A DNA stretch of 55,310 bases, taken from Desulfococcaceae bacterium HSG8 (GTDB lineage Bacteria > Desulfobacterota > Desulfobacteria > Desulfobacterales > 4be13). Both the position numbers and the translations under genes were made by a program. The DNA lies in assembly GCA_030378015.1 (NCBI GenBank), contig JAUCGG010000007.1, positions 1-55,310 on the forward strand, read 5' to 3'. Shown here one piece after another: positions 34,501 through 42,200 of this stretch. The notes beneath the pieces were generated by a model. The model ran no database searches. It was not told the DNA's origin and saw only the letters and a program-made list of their open reading frames with translations. Positions within the stretch are counted from its first letter, which is position 1; the number at the start of each line of letters is the position of its first letter.

Positions 34501-36180
34501 ACCGCCGTCTCCTGTGAAGTTGGTTGCCGAGGAGATGAAACTTTCGCCGTCAATCTCCAGTTTGCCGACATCCAGCCTGATACCGTATGGTTTGTCCGAA
34601 CTGTACGCATTGCCCTGCCCGTCGGTACTCGCGTTGATGCTTCCCCCGTCTCCGAGTGACAATGTCCCTGCTTTGATATCAATGCTTCCGGCATTGCCCG
34701 CTGATTCATATTCGCTGTATGTGGATGAGACTATCCTGCTGGACTCGCCCCGGTCATCCCTGCCTTCCAGGCGGATCTTTTCGGAAGCCTCAAGTGTTAT
34801 GTCTCCGCCAATTCCGTCTCCGTAAGTGGTGCTGGCGATGACGCCGCCGTCTGTCAGTGAGATATTTTTTGATTTTATATCAATATCTCCGGCGTCGGAT
34901 TTATCCCCGGGCGGACCGGCAACAGCATTGTTTATCATGCTGCCTGATGAGATACTGAAGGATTCGGAAGCACTGATATAAACATCACCGTTGTTTCCCT
35001 GGTCTTTTTCCAGTGCATAACAGGAAATCAGGGAAGAATCTTCAAGAGACACATATCCTCCCTCTATGGTGAGGGTTCCCGAGTTTCCGTCTTCATAAGT
35101 TTCCACATAAATCTTGCTGTCTGTCAGAGATATATCATGAGCTTTGATAAAGACATCTGATCCGTCCCCGGTTTCATGGGCATCTGCCCTGATGATCGCG
35201 TTGGTAAAACGGATTGAATCCGATGCTTTTAACACGATATCTCCGCCGCGGCCAGTCTCCTCGTAGGAAAAGCAGGAAGAATCAAGCGTGGTGTTTGTGA
35301 AGGACAAGTCATTTGCCCGGATGTCAATTACTCCTCCCTTTTCATCTCCCCAGTTCCGTGTTCTGATAACACTTTCATCGGCAGCAAACTGACCTCCGCG
35401 AATGAAAATGTCTCCGTTCGGAATGCCCGTTAAGGATAAATCTATGTTTGATTCGTCGGAAAGGGTCACATCTCCCAGTTTTTCAAATGAGGAGATATCC
35501 AGGTCAGATTCAATCGGAATCGCCTCACCTGCGGATGCGACACTTGCCAAGTTAATCCGTCCCCCGGGGGCAGCAATATCGCCATTCTTTATGGTAATAT
35601 CCCCGCCGATGAGAGAAATGGTTTTGCCATCATTCACACTGAATTCGGTTTCATCCAAAGAAATCGGCGCGACACCCTTTTCATCTGAAGGGGCGAGAAA
35701 ACCGAAAGCTGCCGGGGCTGATGCGGAAAGCACATTTCCCTCGAGAGGTTCTGTGTAAAATCTTTCATTCTCTCCCATACGCAGATAATCAGCAGTGCTT
35801 GCGTGGAAGGAACCGCTGAGGTCCAGGGAGGCGTTGGGACCGAACATCACGCCTGCCGGGTTCAGCAGATACATGTCAGCGCCGTCAATTGCAGAGCGCA
35901 GGGTTCCGTCAATCCATGAGGAGTTCCCGCCGGTGACACGGGAAATGATATTTTTAACCGAAGCCGGGCCGCTGAAGGTCGCACTCTCATCGGTATTGAT
36001 GTTGAACTGGCTGAAACTGTGAAACAGATTCGCGCCGGCCTGGTGTCCGTATTCCGCTCGGATATCAAAATCAGGCCCGTTTAATGGTCTGGGCGGCCCC
36101 ATTGTGCCATCCGGAACCACCTGGGCATGAGCCGAAACCGCTGTGATAATAAAAACCAGAAGTGTAATAATGAATCGCAT
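31525..36180 (-). CDS. Secreted filamentous-haemagglutinin-type protein with C-terminal CHAT peptidase
   Basis: A 1551-residue exported protein. A signal peptide (MRFIITLLVFIITAVSAHAQ) is followed by a TpsA haemagglutinin secretion domain at about 25-160 (HSFSQFNINTDESATFSG, NIISRVTGGNSSWIDGTL, MYLLNPAGVMFGP). A long Ser/Asn/Gly-rich beta-helix runs to about 780, TPR repeats at about 860-1150, and a CHAT peptidase at about 1220-1551 with His in DIVHLSTHAVFGG near 1415 and Cys in LLTLSACETALGDERAAFG near 1463, both intact. TpsA domains are exported through a TpsB (FhaC/ShlB) pore, which is absent from the window. Surface-displayed protease, possibly part of a cell-contact or envelope-surveillance system with the CHASE2 and FecR-like proteins. 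AGAGG precedes the ATG. Confidence 0.92.
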   Translation of the reverse strand: MRFIITLLVFIITAVSAHAQVVPDGTMGPPRPLNGPDFDIRAEYGHQAGANLFHSFSQFNINTDESATFSGPASVKNIISRVTGGNSSWIDGTLRSAIDGADMYLLNPAGVMFGPNASLDLSGSFHASTADYLRMGENERFYTEPLEGNVLSASAPAAFGFLAPSDEKGVAPISLDETEFSVNDGKTISLIGGDITIKNGDIAAPGGRINLASVASAGEAIPIESDLDISSFEKLGDVTLSDESNIDLSLTGIPNGDIFIRGGQFAADESVIRTRNWGDEKGGVIDIRANDLSFTNTTLDSSCFSYEETGRGGDIVLKASDSIRFTNAIIRADAHETGDGSDVFIKAHDISLTDSKIYVETYEDGNSGTLTIEGGYVSLEDSSLISCYALEKDQGNNGDVYISASESFSISSGSMINNAVAGPPGDKSDAGDIDIKSKNISLTDGGVIASTTYGDGIGGDITLEASEKIRLEGRDDRGESSRIVSSTYSEYESAGNAGSIDIKAGTLSLGDGGSINASTDGQGNAYSSDKPYGIRLDVGKLEIDGESFISSATNFTGDGGDAGPIEIAADESVNLRNNSSVTTSSEGGGNAAPIMLETPRLYLETDSLISSASNSQGMGGHAGTVEMNVSTLELATGASVSSESRSESGGGNAGKIIVSADDSVRLSGSSSLTTNAGDTGGGQISVNAENSIILADSAVTSSVGQGQGQGGDITADAETVVMNSAAIAANADQGDGGAVFIRTENFIKSSGSSVTASSNRGNEGIVKIEAPDLDISSSLTILPGNLPDAAHWMKIPCAARTGEDVSRFVIKERDGIPTGFDDWQASPPTVPEEPGFYPKGNFAGTVRSLENKKTNIPDALILSHAYSALGHYRKALAGLYKVLPLAEETNDPAESAMLFSTLGDLHLVLGDMKEAIEYVKKGLTRARESENLLVIASVLNNLGNLRAARKSYTRAMEAYQESLGLIGQENPFPLKSKVMINIAHAEFERGKHQNAVTAAEHALEQIKSQSDTYHKAADLISLSLIARKIRNGLKTSEVFKTSEVWLEQAAAIGEKIQNNRIVSYAYGCLAEYYEDNGQYPDAVKLTRKAIFYAQQGYFPEILYRWQWQMGRLLRQEDDMRRAAEYYRNAIATLNPIRTEFFNGFRSREKTFEEKVKPVYLELAELLLEQAETPEPGDSDLAVANLHLKKARDTMELLKKAELQDFFRDECLTAWGQEPGAAEHIPSQTAVIYPIPLPDHLALLLILPDGMKHIRVPVNSEHLSSTAKEFRELLEETEDFSNDAMQLYDWLIRPAENELVSRDIDTLIIVPDGALRLIPFSALHDGEHFLVEKYAMGTVPAISLTDAGQIAKKEKQILLSGLSEAKEGFAPLKGVKKELQAIKTVMGGKILLDQEFTTENLKTEVRDQDYDIVHLSTHAVFGGSPEETFLLTYGDKLSMNGLEKIVGLKRFRENQLELLTLSACETALGDERAAFGLAGVAVKAGARSAVATLWSVDDKAAFLTVNEFYRQLMASGISKAKALQNAQKKLILQEEYEHPAFWAPFLLIGNWL

Positions 36181-36235
36181 TGTTAGCCTCTTTGTTTCTC
36201 AGTTGTTACTGTTCACTGTTTAGGGATAGAATACC

Positions 36236-36846
36236 CGTCTGTTGCTCGCGGGGGATTGACAAATCCTCCGCCGCGGGTTCGGATTTGTCAATCCGAACCG
36301 AGCAGGAGAGGGCAGTTCCCAGAAGCTGTTGCTCGCGGGGGATTGACAAATCCCCCGCCGCGGTGTTCGGATTTGTCAATCCGAACCGAGCAGGAGAGGG
36401 CAGTTCCCATAAGCTGCTGCTCGCTGGGGATTGACAAATCCCCCGCCGCGGGGTTCGGATTTGTCAATCCGAACCGAGCAAGTGAGGGGCAGTTCCCATA
36501 AGCTGTTGCTCGCGGGGGATTGACAAATCCCCCGCCGCGGGTTCGGATTTGTCAATCCGAACCGAGCAGGAGAGGGCAGTTCCCAGAAGCTGTTGCTCGC
36601 GGGGATTGACAAATTCCCCGCCGCGGGGTTCGGATTTGTCAATCCGAACCGAGCAGGAGAGGGCAGTTCCCAGAAGCTGTTGCTCGCGGGGATTGACAAA
36701 TCCCCCGCCGCGGGTTCGGATTTGTCAATCCGAACCGAGCAATTGAGGGGGCAGTTCCCAGAAGCTGTTGCTCGCGGGGGATTGACAAATCCCCCGCAGC
36801 GGGGTTCGGATTTATCAATCCGAACGGAGCAATTGAGGGGCAATTC
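36236..36846. repeat. Tandem array of seven double-hairpin units, about 88-base period
   Basis: Units start (GTTGCTCG or equivalent) at about 36241, 36328, 36414, 36504, 36592, 36679 and 36767. Each contains GGGGGATTGACAAATCCCCC, then CGCGGG, then CGGATTTGTCAATCCG, with GAGCAGGAGAGGGCAGTTCC as linker. The array runs up to the stop codon of the ATPase gene. The units are near-identical, so recent amplification is likely. Not CRISPR: no unique spacers and too long a unit. Confidence 0.93.
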
Positions 36847-36848
36847 CC

Positions 36849-38615
36849 TTACGGGTCACGGATATTCTTCGGAGCCTCGAGCCACCGAGGATCAGAACTC
36901 CGAGCGATTCCGTGCCTTTCCAGATATGCCAGGGTATTTTTGTAAAATCCGTTCACAGAAAAGACAAACAGCACGGATTTGCCGATGTTTTCAAGTTTTT
37001 TCAGTTCCCCTGCCTTTTTCACAAACTCCCGTGCCTCTTTTACGGAAAACCTGGATTTCCGATTTTTCACCTCCCCGATCAGGGAGTAATCGTCTTTGTC
37101 GGCCGCGACTGCCAGGATGTCAATCTGAATGTCCCTTTTGTGAATGGGAGAGGCCGAGTAGGACCACACGGTTTTATATTCCGAGAAGCTGAAGTCATCC
37201 GGAAGATTTTCAATCATCCCCGTAAATACCCGGTTGCTTAAATACGCGTGTTTCCTCAGCTTGTCAATGATCAGGTACTCCGCGAACTTGCCCCTGTAAT
37301 GGCTGTACTCGCCCATCAGCTGCCTGTTTTCTTTTTTCAGGGTTTCATACAGGACCTTGTATTCGTCTGTTATCTCCTTGGGATCAAACCCGTTGATTTC
37401 TTTCTGATAGACACCCCTGAACACCTTGTCGAAGATGTTGTCCCGGACCCCGCGGTAATCGAAATTGGTGCTTCCCTGCTCAATGATGTCGGCTCTGACA
37501 ATGATCTTAAGCTTCCTCTCCAGTTCCGAATCGCTTATTCCGAGGTTCAGCTTTTTCAGCATTTCCTCACGGGTTACCTCCCTTTCCCGGTGTTTGCAGA
37601 GATACAGAACGATATTTTTCGCATTTCTGCTGTTGGCTTTATCCATGGCATAGCCCGCGTACTCCATCCAGATGCCTCTGATGATCCCCCCGTCGCGAAG
37701 GGTCTCGAATTCCAATGTTTCGAGCAGCCCCTCCTCGGAGGTGAAATCCTTTCCAGGGTATCTGGAGCGGAACAGGGAACTGATATAAAACGGATTTCCC
37801 TCGGTCAGCCTTGCCATCAGCGGAACAATCTCCTCTGCCACAGGAATGCTTTCCAGATGGGAATATCTCAGGATCATTTCCACGGCCTCATCTTCGGGGA
37901 GGCTTTCAAGGTAATAAGGCTGGAACCTTCCCGGAAGCATGCGGCGCAGATCACCTGCAAGCCAGCCGACCCAGCTTCCGGACACCAGCATCGGCGCGTT
38001 CTTGTATTCGGCAGTGTGCAGGTAGCTGCCCGCGAGGTTGGCGATTCTGTCTTTACAGGATCTGTCTCTGTAAATATGACGGTTAATAAATTGGAATTCA
38101 TCAATGATCTGGACGATGTACTCGTCAGTGTAGGTCGCGACATTCAAAGGCATATTTCTTGCGATCTCCCACATGAAATCCGCATCCCCGTCCCGGCCCT
38201 GCATTTCCCTGATCGGATCGGCCAGAAAATCAAGTCCCTCCTTTCCGCATATCTCAAGCGCATGAGCCAGATTTTTGGCCCGTCCGAAGGTGAGATAGGC
38301 ATTGTTTCGGGTTTTGAACGCGACATACTGTGAGATGAATGAGAGAAAAAAATCTTCGGCAAAGTTTCCCAACCAGTGATCTGTCTCTATGATCTCAAAA
38401 TAAAACGGGATGACGCCCGCGTCTTTATGGAACGTGATATTATACAGTCTCTGCATGATCGCGGTCTTCCCGGTCTTTCTCCGGGAGAGGATGGCCGTAC
38501 TCATGGAGATTTCCCGTTTTATCCGTTCGATCCAGTTCAGAAAATAGGTCAGTTCCTCTTTCCTGCCGGTGAACAGTTCGGGATTTCCTATTCTTTCCTT
38601 GAGCCAGATTCGCAT
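36849..38615 (-). CDS. Archaeal-type AAA ATPase with nuclease-like C-terminus, copy 2
   Basis: A 588-residue paralogue of the 28931 gene, collinear from MRIWLKERIGNPELFTGRKE to SSDPRWLEAPK. Walker A LSRRKTGKTAI, Walker B VQIIDEFQFI and the nuclease-like DIQIDILAVA plus GEVKNRKSRFS are all intact. AAAGGAGGAACAAC is a strong ribosome site. Differences are spread evenly, with small indels near 140-150, so this is an older duplication, not an assembly artefact. The stop codon abuts the repeat array at 36236-36846. Upstream is a Uma2-family gene. Confidence 0.85.
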   Translation of the reverse strand: MRIWLKERIGNPELFTGRKEELTYFLNWIERIKREISMSTAILSRRKTGKTAIMQRLYNITFHKDAGVIPFYFEIIETDHWLGNFAEDFFLSFISQYVAFKTRNNAYLTFGRAKNLAHALEICGKEGLDFLADPIREMQGRDGDADFMWEIARNMPLNVATYTDEYIVQIIDEFQFINRHIYRDRSCKDRIANLAGSYLHTAEYKNAPMLVSGSWVGWLAGDLRRMLPGRFQPYYLESLPEDEAVEMILRYSHLESIPVAEEIVPLMARLTEGNPFYISSLFRSRYPGKDFTSEEGLLETLEFETLRDGGIIRGIWMEYAGYAMDKANSRNAKNIVLYLCKHREREVTREEMLKKLNLGISDSELERKLKIIVRADIIEQGSTNFDYRGVRDNIFDKVFRGVYQKEINGFDPKEITDEYKVLYETLKKENRQLMGEYSHYRGKFAEYLIIDKLRKHAYLSNRVFTGMIENLPDDFSFSEYKTVWSYSASPIHKRDIQIDILAVAADKDDYSLIGEVKNRKSRFSVKEAREFVKKAGELKKLENIGKSVLFVFSVNGFYKNTLAYLERHGIARSSDPRWLEAPKNIRDP

Positions 38616-38671
38616 GTTGTTCCTCCTTTTCAGCATTGTCCGTTTGGGAACGAGGACTTACCGAATCAGGA

Positions 38672-39091
38672 TTATTCATCTTCAAAAACAATTCCGATAT
38701 CTATGTTCAGCCCTGTGATATCTCTGAGGATACCCTCATGGAAATGTCGGGCGCCGTTCCGGTCTGTGACGATGATGCTGTGTGTCTGCGGATCAACAAT
38801 CCACCCGGACTGAACCCCGGCCTGAAGATATATCTCAGTTTTCTCAAACAGTTCATTTTTGCCCTGGGTGGGAGAGACAATTTCTACCGTGATCAACGGC
38901 ATTTCCTCCATTTTGACGATGTCCTTGCTCAGATAATTCGCTTTCCGCCATTTGTAAACGGAGATGTCCGGCGTGTAATCCTTTCCGTTGATGACCAGTG
39001 TCAGATCTCCGAAGGCACGGAATTTCCGTTCCTTGTTGATTTCACTGCCCAGTGTGATCAGAAGCATGGAATGAGCATAGCTCGGACTCAT
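38672..39091 (-). CDS. Uma2-family (DUF820) PD-(D/E)XK nuclease-like protein, short form
   Basis: A 139-residue protein. The Uma2 core is seen as YTPDISVYKW (catalytic Asp near residue 41), LITVEIVSPTQG (Glu near 68), ELFEKTEIYLQAGVQSGWIVDP and VFEDE. The N-terminal 40-50 residues of typical 190-residue members are missing, but an AAGGAGGTAAGCAT ribosome site sits directly before this ATG, so the short form seems genuine. Uma2 genes are multicopy in cyanobacteria and multicellular bacteria; the biological role is unsettled. Confidence 0.82.
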   Translation of the reverse strand: MSPSYAHSMLLITLGSEINKERKFRAFGDLTLVINGKDYTPDISVYKWRKANYLSKDIVKMEEMPLITVEIVSPTQGKNELFEKTEIYLQAGVQSGWIVDPQTHSIIVTDRNGARHFHEGILRDITGLNIDIGIVFEDE

Positions 39092-39126
39092 TATGCTTAC
39101 CTCCTTGATTTTGCGGGTGGTTAGTT

Positions 39127-39202
39127 GTAGGGTGGGTGAAGCGAAACGGAACCCACCGAATTTTCAAAAATGGTGGGTTCCGCTTCGCTTCACCCACCCT
39201 AC
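39127..39202. repeat. Long near-perfect hairpin between two genes
   Basis: Arms GTAGGGTGGGTGAAGCG, AACGGAACCCACC and the complements GGTGGGTTCCG, CTTCGCTTCACCCACCCTAC enclose a short AT-rich loop. It starts a few bases past the stop codon of the giant surface protein gene, so it may end that transcript or protect its 3' end. It may also be a mobile palindrome. Confidence 0.75.
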
Positions 39203-39204
39203 AT

Positions 39205-42200
39205 CTATTCTCCGATAGGCGGGCCTTGTGTCCATTCAGCCCCGTAAATCTTCCCGTGATTGCCGTTGCCGGATTTATCCGTAAGGGTCTCATCCGGAAC
39301 CATAGGCCAGTATCCCACCAGCCCTTCCTCATTGCCGCTCAGGCCCCGATTCCATGTCGCCTGAATTTCCTCTGCTGTGCGGGCCGCGTTCCAGATGCGG
39401 ACTTCGTCAATCATGCCGTCAAAATACTTATCTTCATCTCTATCGTGGAATACACCGATACGAAAATCGTCAGGCATAAAAGTCCAGTCAATATTCCCTG
39501 TTTTTGTTTCCGAATCTGTCAATACGCCGTTCAAATAAAATTTCAGATTATTTTCCTCGGCAGACGCGTCATAAGTGCCCGCGACATGATACCATTTATT
39601 CAGAGTGATGGGTGATCCCGGGTTATCACTCACATCCTCGCCTGGCATATCCTCTGTTACCAAGTGGATACGAATCTCATCGTATTTATAAAAGAAACCA
39701 TAACCCGACTCCTGGCGGCCGTTATCCTGCAGATAAGAGATGGGAGCCTTTCGCCGGGCACCGGATGACCGGGCATAAATCCATGCCTCGACTGTGATCG
39801 CTGTGTTCGGGCGAAGTATGGGATTATTTTGTATTACAACATAATCATCCCCGTCAAAATCCAGTGCATAGTTCTGCATAATCACTGCACAGGCTTCATC
39901 AGACGGACTGTTTTCTACTGCGTCATCATAAACAGCCTTAACAGCATAACAATATGTATCGCCAAAAATGACATCAGTATCAATGTATGCGGTTTCTGTT
40001 ATTATGTCTGCGCCGGACTGCACCCCGTCACGCAGGATATTATAACCGCTCAGACCGCTGGTAAGACCCGGGGTTTCCCAAGTCAGCCTGATGCCGCTGC
40101 CACCCGGATCAGGAACAGCTTTCAAATTCAGCGGTATTCTGCCCATCTGACTAACCGGCGCGCCTTCAATCCATTCTGCCCCGTAAATCTCACCGTCATG
40201 ACTGTTCCCGGATTTATCCGGCAGACGGTTCGGGGTTACCTCATTCATGGGCCAGTAAACTGCCAACCCCTCCTCATTGCCGGTCATACGGGTAAACATT
40301 GCGGATCTGATTTCCTCGGTTGTACGCGCCCTGTCCCATATGCGGACTTCGTCTATGGCTCCTTTGAATTTGTCTCCGTATATTCCTGTCCCATCCTGGC
40401 CAATGTTGAGATTCAGGCCGCTGTTCAAATCACCTATTGAGGAAATATCTGTCTCGCCCTTCATGTCACCGTCCTGGAAAACCGACATTTTTCCGCTTTC
40501 CCGATCAATAACTATAGATAGGTGATGCCATTTCCCGTCATAGATGATGCTGCCGGAGAAATCGCTTCGGTTCTCATTATCACCGATATTCGCTTTCCAA
40601 CTGTCATCAACCTGGGCAATGATGAATCCCTTGTTTCTTCCCGAGTCCCAGTCTTTGTTGGAAATAATCCCCGGGTCATTCCGGCTTTCATCAGGTTTTA
40701 CCCACAACTCCGCTGTGAAGCTCTGATCAGCGGAAAAGTCTGAACCGGAAAGCTCCGAAGTACCGGCGTAATTGTCTATTCCGTTGAATGAGAGAGCATA
40801 GTCCGACGCGGCCAGCATGCAGACCTCATCCGAAGGGATGCTCTCTCCGCTGTCGTCATAGATCGCCTCAACTGTGTAGCAGTGCGAATTGCCCGGTGAG
40901 ACATCGGCATCATGCCAGACCTCCTGCGAGACCTCCGAGGTTTTTACCCATATTATTTCCTCTGGCTCGGAGGTCTTTCCGTCATCACGCCTGACCCTGT
41001 ACCCGATCAGATCGTCGGCAAATCCCGGGGGATTCCAACTCAGAGTGATTCCGGCATCCGAGCCGGCAGCTTTCAGAAACTGGGGGATCACTGCCAACTG
41101 ATCAATCTGTATCCCTTTCGCATAAGTCAGGTCATTAATTGTTCCGTCATGACCATTGCCAGATTTGTCAGCCAGTGTGACAATGTTCCATTCATCAGGA
41201 AGCCACCAGCCTGCCAGCCCCTCCTCATTGCCGTTCAGACGGGAATACATTGCAGACCGGATTTCTTCCTCAGTGCGGGCTGTGTTCCAGATACGGACTT
41301 CCTGTATCATTCCCGTGAAGTATGAATCTCTGACCCTGCCGATATCCGCGTTACCGGCACCTTGAAACACATAGTGTCCTTTCTCTGAAGCGTCCGGAAT
41401 TCCGTTGATAAAAACTGCCTGCTCTCCCACGGGCCCTTCGGTACGGGCATACCGCCATGCAATGTGATACCATACATTTTCCGAAAGGATCGTCTTCCCT
41501 TCCAGATCATTTTCGTTTTCCTTGCGGGACTCGCCAAAATTGAAACTCATATAGGGCTTCCGATCCCTGGTGCCTATGAACAGCAATGGTGAAACTCCCA
41601 GGACAGGCTCATAAATATGGTCAAAAGAAGATATCCTGATCCAGGCTTCTACGGTGAAATTTCCGTAACTCAGTCCGAGGACATTCGCACTGTCCAGTTG
41701 CACATAATTGTCTTGCCCATCATATACCATCGCATACTCCGAAGCAATATCAACACAGACTTCGTCTGACTGACCGCTTTCCCCACCTTCTCCATATACC
41801 GCTGTCACTGTATAACAGTAGGAATTATCCGAAAGGACATCGGTATCGGAATAATTCACATGTTCCGAAAATTCGGAGGTCTTTATGTCAGCCGCGGCGA
41901 TTTTCACATCGTCCCGATATATATTATGTCCTTGTAAGTCCTTTCTGCGGCTGAAGTTTCTCCAGGTCAGTTGCACGACCTGATCCGAACCGACAACGGC
42001 TTTAAGAAATCGCGGTACCCGGGCAATATCACCAAGCGGCACACCTTCAGCGAAAAATACCCCGTGAATCGTTCCGTCAGTTCCGGAGCCTGACATATCC
42101 GCCACACTCCGTTCATTCATGGGCCAATATCCTGCCAGTTCTTCATCTTCATCATTCAGCTTGTTGTAGATGGCGGATCGGATTTCCTCTTGTGTGCGGG

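Noticed and set aside
36236..36846. Regular array resembling a CRISPR locus
   Set aside because: The whole 88-base unit is repeated, there are no unique spacers, the core is a double palindrome, and no cas gene is present.
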